In this document: positions 36,526 through 46,801 of the stretch, piece after piece
How positions within the stretch are numbered: the stretch's first letter is position 1
Layout: the number at the start of each line of letters is the position of its first letter
Translations under genes and position numbers: made by a program
Assembly: GCF_010120715.1 (NCBI RefSeq)
Contig: NZ_CP047591.1
Location: forward strand, 1,488,001 to 1,552,000
Direction of reading: 5' to 3'
DNA: 64,000 nucleotides
Origin: Aminipila terrae
GTDB taxonomy: Bacteria; Bacillota; Clostridia; Peptostreptococcales; Anaerovoracaceae
The notes under the pieces: generated by a model
Seen by the model: the letters and a program-made list of their open reading frames with translations, nothing else
Told to the model about the DNA's origin: nothing
The model's database searches: none

Positions 36526-37857
36526 ATGGAAAACTCTATACAGAAAAATTATAACTTTACCAAACTGATTCGCTTTTCTATACCAACTATTGCAATGATG
36601 GTTTTCATGTCCATGTATAGCATTGTTGACGGGGCCTTTGTTTCAATATTTATTAATACCAATGCCCTCTCTGCATTAAACATAGCTTACCCACTTTTCA
36701 ATGTAGTTATTGCTATGGGTGTAATGCTTGGTGCAGGGGGAAGCGCAATAATTGCGAAAAAAATAGGGGAAACTAAATTTCAGGAAGCAAAAGAAAATTT
36801 CAGCCTGATTGTATATACAGGAATTGCTTTAGGATTAATAATGACCATTATCGGTGGTATATTTATGAAACCGCTACTTATATTCCTGGGTGCAAACAAT
36901 GTGTTAATGAATTACTGTTATGACTATGCTTTTACCCTGCTGCTTTTTACAACTCCTGCTATATTACAAATGATTTTTCAGTATCTGTTTATAACAGCTG
37001 GCAATCCCCACCTCGGTTTTGGCCTTACTATCGCAGGAGGGTGCCTGAATATTATTCTGGATTACGTTTTCATTGTTCCCTTAAACATGGGCATAAGTGG
37101 AGCTGCTTTGGCAACAGGGCTGGGTATTTTAATTCCTTCTACAGTGGGAATACTATATTTTTCTTTTAACAGAAAGGGGTCTTTATATTTTGTAAAAACA
37201 AAGATTCACATGCCTGTGCTGCTTCATGGCTGTGGAAATGGCTCTTCTGAGATGGTTACAGAATTTTCCAATGCAGTAATAACCTTTTTATATAATCTTA
37301 TCATGATGAAATATATTGGAGAAGACGGTGTTGCTGCAATCACTATTTTACTTTACGTGGATTTTCTACTGAAAGCAGCGTTGCTGGGTTTTTCTATGGG
37401 TGTTTCCCCTGTGATAAGCTATAATTATGGAAGTCAGAACATTGAACAGATAAAAAAATTATTTAAATACTGTATCTCCTTTGTATTGGCCACCTCCACT
37501 ATAATATACATTGTTTCTATACTGTGCGCTCCTTACCTGACCGGAATTTTTGCCCACAACAATGCACATGTATATAAATTAGCCATGAGTGGCTTTATGC
37601 TTTATAATATATCTTTTTTATTTTCAGGATTTAATATATTTTCATCGGCTTTGTTCACGGCTTTTTCCAATGGGAAAATCTCTGCTGTTATTTCATTTTT
37701 AAGGACTTTTCTGTTTCTTTCTGCGGGCTTGCTCCTGCTGCCGCCTCTTATAGGTATAAAAGGGGCCTGGATTGCGGTCACAATTTCTGAAGGATTGTCT
37801 ATGCTTATGAGCTTATTTTTCCTGATTAAATATAGAAAAGTATATCAATACCTTTAA
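36526..37857 (+). CDS. MATE family efflux transporter
   Basis: A 443-residue protein with 12 predicted membrane helices in two related halves. It belongs to the multidrug and toxin extrusion family of Na+- or H+-driven exporters (DinF/NorM-like; the VDGAFVSIFI and LGAGGSAIIAKKIGE regions are typical of the clostridial branch). AAAGGAG lies 6-7 bases before the ATG. Single-gene unit with terminator. Confidence 0.9.
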   Translation: MENSIQKNYNFTKLIRFSIPTIAMMVFMSMYSIVDGAFVSIFINTNALSALNIAYPLFNVVIAMGVMLGAGGSAIIAKKIGETKFQEAKENFSLIVYTGIALGLIMTIIGGIFMKPLLIFLGANNVLMNYCYDYAFTLLLFTTPAILQMIFQYLFITAGNPHLGFGLTIAGGCLNIILDYVFIVPLNMGISGAALATGLGILIPSTVGILYFSFNRKGSLYFVKTKIHMPVLLHGCGNGSSEMVTEFSNAVITFLYNLIMMKYIGEDGVAAITILLYVDFLLKAALLGFSMGVSPVISYNYGSQNIEQIKKLFKYCISFVLATSTIIYIVSILCAPYLTGIFAHNNAHVYKLAMSGFMLYNISFLFSGFNIFSSALFTAFSNGKISAVISFLRTFLFLSAGLLLLPPLIGIKGAWIAVTISEGLSMLMSLFFLIKYRKVYQYL

Positions 37858-37892
37858 AAAAAGACCTGAGTTTTCTTTCTCAGGTCTTTTTT
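37857..37892. terminator. Bidirectional terminator
   Basis: GACCTGAG (37863-37870) pairs with CTCAGGTC (37879-37886). Flanking A6 and T6 extend the stem and serve as U-tracts for the MATE gene and the opposing udk gene. Confidence 0.88.
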
Positions 37893-37899
37893 ATTAATT

Positions 37900-38520
37900 C
37901 TAATCTAACAATGCATGTATTCTTTGATTGAGCATCTGCAATGCCACTGTATTAAATCCCCCTTCAGGAATTATGATATCAGCATACTTTTTACTGGGTT
38001 CCACAAATTGCTCGTGCATGGGTTTAACTGTGGTAAGGTATTGTGTCACAACTGAATCAAGGCTTCTGCCCCGTTCCTTTACATCCCTTAATATACGACG
38101 GATAATTCGTACGTCCGCATCTGTGTCTACAAAGACTTTTATATCCAGTAAATTTAAAAGTTCTTTGTTTTCAAAAATCAGGATACCTTCTACCACCACA
38201 ACTTTTGATGGATTTAAAACTAATTTTTCAGACACACGGTTGTGAATGGTAAAATCATACACGGGACACCAGGCCTCTTTTCTGTCCTTTAACAACTTGA
38301 TATGTTCTATCATTAAATCTGTGTCAAAAGCATCGGGATGATCATAGTTTAAAAGGGACCTGTCTTTAAAAGGCATATTGCTATGCTCCTTATAGTAAAA
38401 ATCATGGGAAATTACTGTAATATCATCATTAAATTCTTCTTTAATTTTATTTATCAGTGTGCTTTTTCCACTTCCTGTGCCACCAGCAATACCAATTACA
38501 ATAACTTCTTCATCTTCCAT
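37900..38520 (-). CDS. udk: Uridine kinase
   Basis: Phosphorylates uridine and cytidine in pyrimidine salvage. The 206-residue P-loop kinase has GIAGGTGSGKST, SHDFYYK, NYDHPDAFD and VVEGILIFEN. ATG 38520 is chosen because AGGAGG lies 8 bases upstream; a longer in-frame extension would remove that spacing. It is 13 bases after the M23 peptidase gene. Confidence 0.93.
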   Translation of the reverse strand: MEDEEVIVIGIAGGTGSGKSTLINKIKEEFNDDITVISHDFYYKEHSNMPFKDRSLLNYDHPDAFDTDLMIEHIKLLKDRKEAWCPVYDFTIHNRVSEKLVLNPSKVVVVEGILIFENKELLNLLDIKVFVDTDADVRIIRRILRDVKERGRSLDSVVTQYLTTVKPMHEQFVEPSKKYADIIIPEGGFNTVALQMLNQRIHALLD

Positions 38521-38533
38521 ACTGTTTTTCCTC

Positions 38534-40672
38534 CTACAGATAACCAAACGGATTTTTTGGCACACCATTTATATTTACCTGGAAGTGACAATGTGGCCCC
38601 GTACTTCTTCCAGTATTCCCTGAAAGTGCTATTTGCTGTCCCTGATAAACTTTATCGCCTCTTTTTACAATTAGCTTGCTGCAGTGCGCATAGAAAGTAA
38701 CCATACCATTTCCATGATCTATTTTTACAACATAACCATAAGATCCGCTGTATCCTGCAAATATTACAGTACCGCCATCAGCAGCACTGACTCTGGTTCC
38801 CACTGGGCATGCCAAATCCAAACCATAATGCATTCTGCCCCATCTTGGTCCGAATTTGGAAGTGAGCCTGAAACCAGATACAGGATATTTCAGATTTCCT
38901 GTGCCAACTGTGGATGGACGCTCTTTGGTCCCTCGGAGAATTACCTCTGTAACTGGTTGTGAAACCGTATCAGAAGATAAAACAACAGCAGCAACCTGAA
39001 CACCGTTTTCCCTGGTGATTCGAGCTGTAACAGAACGGGTGCCTGTAACTCCCTGCACTTCTGTATTGTTCTCTCCTTTATATAAAGCATCTGTATCCTT
39101 GTATTCCGTCTCATAAGGAATCGGTTCCGGATACGTTGCTACTTCTACGGTTTTAATAGTAAGCATTGGTGCAGGTTTTGTAAGAATAATCTCCTGTCCG
39201 ATATTTAACTTTTCCGGATTAATATCCGGATTAGCTGCCCTCAGTTCACTGGTTGACATGTTATAGGTTTCTGCTATTCCTGAGAGTGTATCTCCCGGTA
39301 CAACAATGTGCACCTGATTGGAAACTGCCCCAGTCATGAGTTTTTGCATAACAGTGTCAACATTCTGGATTCTTCCCAGCTTGGTGTCAATCTGTTTAAT
39401 CTGGATTTTTTGTTTAAAACCAACCTTTTCATATTCTACATCTCCTGTTGATACCAGATATGTAGATTTTATGTTTTTCAATATGCTTTTAGCTGTTTCC
39501 TTACTATCTACGATAGCAACTCTTATATCATCTATATAAATGCCATAAGCTTTGGCATTCATGTTTTTCATATAAGTCAGCCTTTTAAGTACTTCTTCTG
39601 TGTCATCAATGTCTTCATTTATGGCCAGCACCCTCTTAAATTTTATATCCTGGTTCTTATCGATATTGATTTCTGCATTATGTTCTTTTGAAAGCTGTGT
39701 ACTTACTATATCAACAATCTTTAATACGTCTTCCTGTTTTTTTACCATTCCTAAAACTCTGCCATTGTAGGAATATTCATATGCCGTACAGTAGTTAAAG
39801 ACTGCAACGCCACAAATAGCGATGACAATAAGCACGCTAAAATGTAATAACAGCTTACGCTTATTTATCTCTGCCCATTCTCTGGCAAAATTGAATTTCC
39901 GGTTACCTTTTGCAACGATTACCGTTGTCTTATCTGCCAATTGTTCATTCTTTCGATCCACATGATTAATAAAGCGGACCATTCTAGCAGATGCAGCTTT
40001 TTCCTTTGCAATCAGATTATTTTTGGTCTGGATAAACTGTCTCATCAGTTTTCGGTTTTTCTGATGCCTTTTCCATCGTTTGTCAGGGTTCTCACTGTAA
40101 TAAACATTAATTTTGTTCCCAAGAGTTTTTTTGACAGTTTTTAAACCGTTGACCACTGAAAGTGCTGAATCCACTATTGCCCATTGCATACAGTTTCCTA
40201 AATGCATAATGGTCTGGCAAAATTCTATGCAGAAGCCGCCTATGCCGTGTTCAATATAGGCAATGGAGTCTATGACTTTATCCAGAAGTGTATTTTTTCG
40301 TGTTTCCAGCTTTTCTATTTTCTTCTTGACCTGGCCACTTTGTAGGTCTATTGCAGCCTGTACTGCCTTTAATTCTTCCTGCTCTTTCAGGCTGGCAGCC
40401 TGTGCTTCGGCTTCCTGCAAAGCTTTCCTGTTTTCTTCTTCCTGCAGTCTCGCCGCTTCTGCTGCAGCTCTGGCTTCCGCTGCAGCTCTGGCACGAGCTT
40501 CTTCCTCTTCCCTGGCAATCTCTGCGGGGGTCTTTGGAAATCCCTTTAAAAATTCATCGTCTTTGCTTTTTCCCAGATTGTTTAAATCTGCTATAAGCTC
40601 TCCTGGTTTATTTTTACCCTTACTATTCTTTTTCTGCGATTTATTTAAATCTTCTTTGAAGAATTTTGCCAT
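38534..40672 (-). CDS. M23 family peptidase with LysM and G5 domains
   Basis: Membrane-anchored cell-wall hydrolase of 712 residues. Order: Lys-rich start, an Ala/Glu/Arg-rich coiled coil (about 55-125), a long cytoplasmic part, one membrane helix (about 280-300), a LysM peptidoglycan-binding module (HIVVPGDTLSGIAETYNMS), a G5 domain and a C-terminal M23 domain. The M23 zinc motifs are HYGLDLACPVGT and HCHFQVN. The long cytoplasmic tail is unusual for the family. No good ribosome binding site precedes the ATG, because the upstream dnaC remnant runs into it. Confidence 0.88.
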   Translation of the reverse strand: MAKFFKEDLNKSQKKNSKGKNKPGELIADLNNLGKSKDDEFLKGFPKTPAEIAREEEEARARAAAEARAAAEAARLQEEENRKALQEAEAQAASLKEQEELKAVQAAIDLQSGQVKKKIEKLETRKNTLLDKVIDSIAYIEHGIGGFCIEFCQTIMHLGNCMQWAIVDSALSVVNGLKTVKKTLGNKINVYYSENPDKRWKRHQKNRKLMRQFIQTKNNLIAKEKAASARMVRFINHVDRKNEQLADKTTVIVAKGNRKFNFAREWAEINKRKLLLHFSVLIVIAICGVAVFNYCTAYEYSYNGRVLGMVKKQEDVLKIVDIVSTQLSKEHNAEINIDKNQDIKFKRVLAINEDIDDTEEVLKRLTYMKNMNAKAYGIYIDDIRVAIVDSKETAKSILKNIKSTYLVSTGDVEYEKVGFKQKIQIKQIDTKLGRIQNVDTVMQKLMTGAVSNQVHIVVPGDTLSGIAETYNMSTSELRAANPDINPEKLNIGQEIILTKPAPMLTIKTVEVATYPEPIPYETEYKDTDALYKGENNTEVQGVTGTRSVTARITRENGVQVAAVVLSSDTVSQPVTEVILRGTKERPSTVGTGNLKYPVSGFRLTSKFGPRWGRMHYGLDLACPVGTRVSAADGGTVIFAGYSGSYGYVVKIDHGNGMVTFYAHCSKLIVKRGDKVYQGQQIALSGNTGRSTGPHCHFQVNINGVPKNPFGYL

Positions 40673-41031
40673 ATTTCTGCTTCGCTAAGCCGTTCATTAA
40701 AACAGCTGCAACGTTCCCCCATATCATTCGTTCCCGTGTCCTTACATTTATCACATTTATACCGGATTTCCATATAGTCCACAGGGAAATTATTTTCTGT
40801 AAGCTTAAAGGCTTTTTCTTCACCTAAAGCATCAATCTTAATCCTAAACCTTCCAAGCTGTTCTTTGGCATTGTCTGCTCCAGAAACCATTATTCTTGAA
40901 AGTCTCATACCTAATTCTCTTACTTCTTCATCTATCTGCTTTATTTCAGGCAGTTTCTCATATACCTGCTGGCGTCTTGCAGATGCTTCAGCCTCAGCTT
41001 TTTCTCTGATCATATCATAATAACGGAGCAC
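40645..41031 (-). pseudogene. dnaC: Truncated DnaC/DnaI-like helicase loader, ATPase domain missing
   Basis: Helicase loaders bring DnaB to the replication fork. Only the N-terminal region is present: about 128 residues with a coiled segment and a zinc-type CDKCKDTG and CSCFNERL module. Right after NERL the sequence runs into the M23 peptidase start and the frame ends. The AAA+ ATPase domain of about 180 residues (Walker A and B) is absent from this window in all frames. A deletion or an assembly collapse joined the two genes. The start may be GTG 41031 or ATG 41015; both overlap dnaD. Confidence 0.7.
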
Positions 41032-41968
41032 TGTTCCAGCATTGACAGACTTGCCTCCCCTGGCTTTTCAGATAATCTTCCATTTGACGGGCCACTTCCG
41101 CTTTCTTCCCGCCAGTTTTTTAGGATTTTATTTACATAATTAATATTTGGATTTGAAATCCCACTGGTTTTACCGCAGGCTTCAAGCACCTTATCCAGCT
41201 TGTACTCCATTTCTCCAAACCAGGAATCCATCAGATGTTTTTCCTGCTCTGTAGCATTTCTATTAAACCCAAGCGCTTTCATAACACGCTTATAAAGATA
41301 ATGTTTATTATCTACTTCCTGCAAATACGCTTCTATCTCTTCTTTTGTATGTAGATTTCTTTCTGCCCATTCTTTCACTACAGTTCCCACATAATTGGAA
41401 GAATCCTTCTTCCGTGTGTTCTTGCAGTAGGAATATGCATAAACTATCATCTCCGGTTCTGCACCAAAGTCTTCAATCCAGGAAAGTATAGCCATAGGCT
41501 CTTTGCCACCCAGCAGCCTGCCAGTTATCTTTTCAATAGCACTATACATTTCCCTTACATCCACATCTACTAATTTACTGTTTACATCCTTCCCGGACTT
41601 TTTCTCTTTACTTTTTTTCGTCTGTTTTCCATATAACAGCTCTTTTAAATTAATAAACTCTACCCCATAATTAAACCTGTCTTTAGGATCATCAAAATGC
41701 TTTTCAATCACCCCAAGAGTCTCCCAGTAAGACCAGGCCTTCAATATGTCTTCATCGGCCATGGCAAGCTGTTTTGCTATGGTCTCATTATCCATATAAT
41801 GCCCCGCCCGGCATACATAAGGGCAAAGAGATAAACCTTTACATATTCCGCAGGAGCTCCCGCCATGTATTCACTTATAAAGACGTTTTCAACGTTAGTA
41901 TCTAAAAGGTAGAGTTCATTTGCTTTCTTTTTAATAAAATTATCCTGCATCTTACCTTTTCCATTCAT
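41010..41968 (-). CDS. DnaD-like replication initiation protein, frameshifted in this sequence
   Basis: DnaD/DnaB2-domain protein that helps load the replicative helicase in Firmicutes. The N-terminal winged-helix part begins at 41968 and the frame ends within LFALMYAGRG. One more G in the G4 run (plus C4, 41802-41805) gives AGRGHYMDNETIAKQL and leads into the DnaD domain (ERITGRLLG-like IEKITGRLLGGKEP, AYSYCKNTRKKDSSNYVGTV in two parts) and a second DnaD-type helix pair. About 319 residues in all. It lies between dnaB and the dnaC remnant. Confidence 0.82.
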
Positions 41969-41975
41969 TTATTAA

Positions 41976-43298
41976 CTATCTGATATTACTTTTATCCACA
42001 AATCTTGTATACTTGCCAAGCCATGTCAGTTCAACCGTTCCGGTAGGACCACTTCTCTGTTTTGCAATAATAACTTCACAGACACCTGGCTTGTCCGTTT
42101 CCGGATTGTAATAATCATCCCTGTATAAGAAAATTACAATATCTGCATCCTGCTCAATAGAACCAGATTCCCTAAGGTCTGAAAGTATGGGCCTGTGGTC
42201 TGTTCTCTGTTCTGGCGCACGAGAAAGCTGTGAAAGCAAAATAACAGGGCAGTCCATTTCTCTTGCCAGTAACTTCAGATACCTGGAAAGTGCAGAAATT
42301 TCCTGCTGTCTGCTTTCATTTCTTCCTTCATAATTCATAAGCTGAAGATAGTCCACCACAATCATATCAAGGCCTTTTTCAGCTTTTAGACGACGGCATT
42401 TATTCTTCATTTCCATAATAGAAATGCCTGGTGTATCATCTATGAAAATATTTGCTTTTGAAAGGGCATCTAATCCAAGATTGATATCCTCCCAATCCTT
42501 TCGTTCCAGCTGCCCCGTTTTTAATTTTTGCATTTCAATACGGGATTCCATAGATAAAAGTCTCTGCCCAAGCTCTTCTTTACCCATTTCCAAACTGAAA
42601 ACCAAGACAGTGGCATTACCCTTTATAGCCGCCTGAAGGGCTACATTCAAAGCAAAAGCCGTCTTTCCCATAGCAGGTCTTGCAGCAAGAATAATCAGAT
42701 TGGAACGCTGAAAACCGGCTGTTTTTGCATCCAGATCAATAAAGCCTGTAGGTATTCCTGTGACGTTACCCTCCAGCCTGGATATTTCATCTATCATTTC
42801 CATATTGGACAGCAATACATCCTGTAATGCTGCATAGTCTTTGTTTTGCCTCTTCTGGGCAATTTCGAAAATCCCTCTTTCCGCATGATCAAGAACAGCC
42901 TCAGGTTCCATTTTTTCCTGATAACTTTCTTCAACGATGTCATTAGCCGTTTTAATAAGATTTCTCAGAACAGCTTTTTCTGCAACTATCTTTGCATACT
43001 GGACAGCATTGGCTGTAGATGGAACGCCACTTGAGAGAGACAGGACATAGGCACGCCCCCCTACCATTTCCAGGGCCTTTCTTCTTTTCAGTTCTTCTGC
43101 CACAGTAAGGGCATCTACCGGCTCATTTTTTCTGCAGAGTTCGACTATTGCATGAAATATTTCTTTGTGCATTTCACTATAAAAATCCTCAGCTTTTACT
43201 GCTTCAATTATGTCAAAAAGAGCATCTTTATCCAGCATAGCTGCACCTAGTACAGATTTTTCGGCATCATCATTGTGAGGAGGTATTCTATCTAACAT
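41976..43298 (-). CDS. dnaB: Replicative DNA helicase
   Basis: Hexameric RecA-fold helicase of the replication fork. The 440-residue protein has the N-terminal helical domain (PPHNDDAEKSVLGAAML), linker, Walker A ARPAMGKTAFALN, MIVVDYLQLMNY (Walker B) and the C-terminal KQRSGPTGTVEL motif. Normal length. It lies 9 bases downstream of rplI. Confidence 0.96.
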   Translation of the reverse strand: MLDRIPPHNDDAEKSVLGAAMLDKDALFDIIEAVKAEDFYSEMHKEIFHAIVELCRKNEPVDALTVAEELKRRKALEMVGGRAYVLSLSSGVPSTANAVQYAKIVAEKAVLRNLIKTANDIVEESYQEKMEPEAVLDHAERGIFEIAQKRQNKDYAALQDVLLSNMEMIDEISRLEGNVTGIPTGFIDLDAKTAGFQRSNLIILAARPAMGKTAFALNVALQAAIKGNATVLVFSLEMGKEELGQRLLSMESRIEMQKLKTGQLERKDWEDINLGLDALSKANIFIDDTPGISIMEMKNKCRRLKAEKGLDMIVVDYLQLMNYEGRNESRQQEISALSRYLKLLAREMDCPVILLSQLSRAPEQRTDHRPILSDLRESGSIEQDADIVIFLYRDDYYNPETDKPGVCEVIIAKQRSGPTGTVELTWLGKYTRFVDKSNIR

Positions 43299-43307
43299 TT
43301 AATCCAC

Positions 43308-43751
43308 CTAAACTGAAACATTAACTTTTACAGCACCTGTTACCTCTGGATAAAGTTTCACATCTACTGAAAACTCTCCGGTTGTTTTTATTGGACTGTC
43401 CAGAACAAATTTTTTCTTATCAATATTAATTTTATGCTGTTTGTTTAATGCTTCTGAAATATCCTTAGAAGTAACGGAACCAAATAATCTTCCTCCATCT
43501 CCGCCTTTTGTTACGATGGAGACGGTCAGCTCTTTCAATTTGTCTGCCAGTTTCTGTGCTGCCGCTTTTTCTTCTTCTTTCTTTTCTGCAGCAATAGCCT
43601 TCTGCTTTTCCAGACTTCTCACATTACCTTCTGTGGCTTCTTTTGCAAGTCCTTTTGGTATCAGCATATTTCTTGCGTAACCGTCACTTACTTTAACCAC
43701 ATCTCCCGCTTTTCCGGAGCCTTTTACATCCTTTAATAATATAACAATCAT
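43308..43751 (-). CDS. rplI: 50S ribosomal protein L9
   Basis: Binds 23S rRNA at the base of the L1 stalk. The 147-residue protein has the L9 signature [19 protein letters not shown], a long connecting helix and the C-terminal domain ([16 protein letters not shown]). It is separated from gdpP by one base. Confidence 0.97.
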   Translation of the reverse strand: MIVILLKDVKGSGKAGDVVKVSDGYARNMLIPKGLAKEATEGNVRSLEKQKAIAAEKKEEEKAAAQKLADKLKELTVSIVTKGGDGGRLFGSVTSKDISEALNKQHKINIDKKKFVLDSPIKTTGEFSVDVKLYPEVTGAVKVNVSV

Positions 43752-43752
43752 C

Positions 43753-45567
43753 TTACTTTTCCTCCTTGTTTTTAACAGGTTTCACTTCAAGTGAGTTTAC
43801 AATCTCTTCGATCTTCTGTAGAGCCTCTTCCGGTGTACATTCAACTTGAGCTCCTGCTGTGGTCAGGTGGCCTCCGCCACCCAGCTTTTCCATAATGGTC
43901 TGCATGTTCATTTCTCCCAGGGAACGTGCACTGATTACTGTAGTCCCTTTTTCGTCTCTGCCTGCAACAAAGCTGGCACGAACATTTTTAACAGACAGCA
44001 GCTCGTCTGCCGCCTGGGAATTTATTACCTGAATATCGGGATGATGCCCATGACTTACGGAATACGCTATTCCATTTTCTTTTATCTCCGCCTCTGCGAT
44101 GCACTTCGCTTTAATTTTAAAGGCCTCAGCATCTGTCTGGAAAAATCTTTTTACTGTAGTGGTATCTGCCCCGGAACGTCTCAGCCAGGATGCTGCTTCA
44201 AAAGTTCTCACGCCGGTTTTTACTGCAAATCTGTTGGTATCCATGGATATACCTGCAAGAAGTCCTTCAACTTCCAGTTTTGCCACATTCTTTTTGTCCC
44301 CAGAATACTGTAAAATTTCTGTTACCAGTTCCGATGTGGAAGATGCATAAGGTTCCATGTAGTACAACGTAGCATTTTCAATGTATTCTTCTGCTTTACG
44401 ATGATGATCTATCACAACGATTTTTTCAGTTAAGCTCAACAGTTCTTTACACTCTGTCAGACTAGGTCTGTGGGTATCAAGTACAATTAAAAGCGTGTCT
44501 TTATCCATCATAGAAATGGCTTTTTCGCTATTAATAAAATGATAAATCTCTGTGTCTTTCGCCTGATTATATATTTCTGCCAGTGTTTCAAAATAATTAT
44601 TTATCACAATATAGGAGTCTTTATTTCTATTTGCCACAATTCTGAAAATCCCCAGTGCAGAACCGAAGGAATCCATATCTGGGTTCCGGTGGCCCATTAT
44701 AATAACTTTAGAGGACTGATCCACCAACTGTCTGATAGCATGAGCTATAATCCTTGATTTTCCTTTGTTTCCTTTTTCAACAGTCTGCATCTTTCCGCCG
44801 TAATATTCAATCTTAGCACCTTTTTTCACAACGGCCTGGTCACCCCCACGGCCCAGTGCAAGATCCAGTGCTGCAACAGCATACTGATCAATCTGAACGG
44901 GATGTTTGCCGCCGGCTCCAATGCCAATGCTCAAAGTCACAGGAAAATCCGCTTCGGTCTCTATGGCTCTGATATCATCAAGAATGGCAAACTTATTTTC
45001 AACAATTTTATCCAGATATGCATTTTCAAATACCATAAAGTACATACTTTCCTTGTACCTTGTTATGGATGCATTTCCTCTTGCCGCCCATTGTCTCACG
45101 GCTTTATCAATATCTGTACTTAAAGCCAGACGCTTTTCCTCAGAGGTACTGGATGTAAGTTCATCATAATTATCCACATTTATAGTAGCCATGCAGATAC
45201 GTTCGTCGTTATACATATTTTTTAGTGTTTCATAGTTAGTAATATCATAAAAGTAAATTATGGCACGTTTCTTTTCTCCATTTCCAATATAACCCACCTG
45301 AATTCTGAAAATCCTGTCATTTCTGGAAAGGGTAAGAAACTTTTCATTTACCCCCTCAGAAAAAAATTCTCCATGTTTTATCCCTGTAAGGGCAAATATA
45401 TCTGCATCTTTTATCCCATCATATTTAAACACTTCGTCAATTTTATTGCTGGCTCTTGTTACTTTTCCCTGTGCGTTAATAATGCACATTGGAAGTGGTA
45501 CATATGCAGAAAGTAATTTCTCTATTCTCTTCTCAGTAGTGACTTTTTCTTGGCTATTTTCATCCAT
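43753..45567 (-). CDS. gdpP: GdpP-like cyclic di-AMP phosphodiesterase without membrane helices
   Basis: Hydrolyses the second messenger cyclic di-AMP. Order in 604 residues: PAS domain (about 15-100), degenerate GGDEF domain ([15 protein letters not shown]), DHH domain ([30 protein letters not shown]) and DHHA1 ([12 protein letters not shown]). The start is ATG 45567 (AGAGG upstream); an in-frame GTG at 45585 is weaker. The two N-terminal membrane helices of Bacillus and Staphylococcus GdpP are absent, and the upstream 24 bases cannot encode them. The preceding DUF2232 membrane protein might supply an anchor; that is inference. Confidence 0.9.
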   Translation of the reverse strand: MDENSQEKVTTEKRIEKLLSAYVPLPMCIINAQGKVTRASNKIDEVFKYDGIKDADIFALTGIKHGEFFSEGVNEKFLTLSRNDRIFRIQVGYIGNGEKKRAIIYFYDITNYETLKNMYNDERICMATINVDNYDELTSSTSEEKRLALSTDIDKAVRQWAARGNASITRYKESMYFMVFENAYLDKIVENKFAILDDIRAIETEADFPVTLSIGIGAGGKHPVQIDQYAVAALDLALGRGGDQAVVKKGAKIEYYGGKMQTVEKGNKGKSRIIAHAIRQLVDQSSKVIIMGHRNPDMDSFGSALGIFRIVANRNKDSYIVINNYFETLAEIYNQAKDTEIYHFINSEKAISMMDKDTLLIVLDTHRPSLTECKELLSLTEKIVVIDHHRKAEEYIENATLYYMEPYASSTSELVTEILQYSGDKKNVAKLEVEGLLAGISMDTNRFAVKTGVRTFEAASWLRRSGADTTTVKRFFQTDAEAFKIKAKCIAEAEIKENGIAYSVSHGHHPDIQVINSQAADELLSVKNVRASFVAGRDEKGTTVISARSLGEMNMQTIMEKLGGGGHLTTAGAQVECTPEEALQKIEEIVNSLEVKPVKNKEEK

Positions 45568-45609
45568 TTTATTTCCTCTTTTCACTCATTACTAATCAGA
45601 TAGCTTATA

Positions 45610-46353
45610 CTAACGCCTGGTTAGTATTTTTCGCAATCCGAACCCTAAGTCTAAGAACCCTATCATGCACAACAGCATTTGTCCTATGGCTGTTGGTAAA
45701 AAAAGTAAACACAATATAACGGCAACGGTTTTTGGCCATTTTCTTAATGCGCAAAAATAAAATACCACAGCCAGGCCCTGAATCTGGAAGACAAACTGGA
45801 ATAATACCTGTATATTTATCTGCAAAACATTACTATGCATAAATCCAGTCAGCGAAACTGCTAAAGTCATAAGATAAATTAATATCCATCCCCATAATGC
45901 TTTTTTGGGCATGCTAAAATCTTTAAGCTTCCCAAGTTCCGGAAGGGGATATTTGGACTTGCTGCTTATTTTACTAATAACAATATATTCAAAATATGCA
46001 ATAATAGTAGACCATACCAGTATGGTTGCCGGTAAAGCATTTATTGCATAGGTATAAACTTTGGTAAGAGTGCTGACCCTCTCACTGAAAGGGATTGTTT
46101 CCATACCCAGCATTGTAACTATTTGATTATTGCCTGCTGCAGTTTCACAAAAGGACTGCAAATCTGATGCGATTGCTTGTCCCACTGGATGACCCGTAAC
46201 AGAAGCCATAATAAACATCAGCATCATAGCTGTAGCAACACCAAGGACTCCTTCAAATATAGCTTTATAGCCATTCTTCGTTTTTCTGGCGGCTGAGGCC
46301 ATCAATGGTAATGGTAAAAACACCAGTACCGAAAATATAATTAATGTATACAT
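45610..46353 (-). CDS. DUF2232 (YybS-like) membrane protein
   Basis: A 247-residue integral membrane protein with about seven hydrophobic segments. It was assigned to DUF2232 by topology and by its fixed position between rpsR and gdpP in Firmicutes. It is shorter than Bacillus YybS (about 309). Function unknown, perhaps transport. AGGGAGAA ribosome binding site; its own promoter lies just upstream. Confidence 0.78.
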   Translation of the reverse strand: MYTLIIFSVLVFLPLPLMASAARKTKNGYKAIFEGVLGVATAMMLMFIMASVTGHPVGQAIASDLQSFCETAAGNNQIVTMLGMETIPFSERVSTLTKVYTYAINALPATILVWSTIIAYFEYIVISKISSKSKYPLPELGKLKDFSMPKKALWGWILIYLMTLAVSLTGFMHSNVLQINIQVLFQFVFQIQGLAVVFYFCALRKWPKTVAVILCLLFLPTAIGQMLLCMIGFLDLGFGLRKILTRR

Positions 46354-46382
46354 CCAATTCTCCCTACTATTTTAACCTGTTA

Positions 46383-46411
46383 ATTATATCATAAAGCAAT
46401 TTATATTTCAA
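46383..46411 (-). promoter_or_regulatory. Sigma-A promoter of the DUF2232-gdpP-rplI-dnaB run
   Basis: On the minus strand TTGAAA (plus 46406-46411) and TATAAT (plus 46383-46388) are 17 bases apart. It lies after the rpsR terminator, so this run is a separate transcription unit. Confidence 0.8.
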
Positions 46412-46491
46412 ACATTACAAAAAAAGTGACTCTGCTGCTCCCTATGCCAGACTATTTTTGTATAAAACAAAACCAAGGTGACTTATTGTAC

Positions 46492-46521
46492 AAAAAAACC
46501 GAGTCAAATAAGACCCGGTTT
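46492..46521 (-). terminator. Terminator of the rpsF-ssb-rpsR operon
   Basis: AAACCGAGTC (46496-46505) pairs with GACCCGGTTT (46512-46521), with one G-U-type pair. The A-run at 46492-46498 supplies the minus-strand U-tract. Confidence 0.82.
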
Positions 46522-46537
46522 CAACTTTAATGTTATA

Positions 46538-46771
46538 TTAGTCAGCAACATAAGGCAGTAAAGCAACAATTCTTGCTCTCTTGATAGCCTTAGTAACTTC
46601 TCTTTGATGTATAGCACAAGTACCTGTGATTCTCTTAGGAAGGATCTTACCTCTTTCAGTAACATACTTCTTTAGTTTGTCTACATCCTTGTAATCTATT
46701 GCTTCAGTTTTATCGGCACAGAACTGACATACTTTCTTTCTTCTCATGCCGCCACGTCTTTTATCCATCAT
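46538..46771 (-). CDS. rpsR: 30S ribosomal protein S18
   Basis: A 77-residue small-subunit protein that forms a pair with S6. Signatures are [10 protein letters not shown], the [20 protein letters not shown] core and [26 protein letters not shown] [12 protein letters not shown]. The CxxC at the N-terminus marks the zinc-binding form. AAAGGAG ribosome binding site. Confidence 0.97.
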   Translation of the reverse strand: MMDKRRGGMRRKKVCQFCADKTEAIDYKDVDKLKKYVTERGKILPKRITGTCAIHQREVTKAIKRARIVALLPYVAD

Positions 46772-46801
46772 AGCGATTACGCTCCTTTCATTAAGGTTTG
46801 T

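Noticed and set aside
40263..40688. Plus-strand Ser/Ala-rich open frame
   Set aside because: It is the shadow of the Ala/Glu/Arg-rich coiled coil of the M23 peptidase on the other strand.
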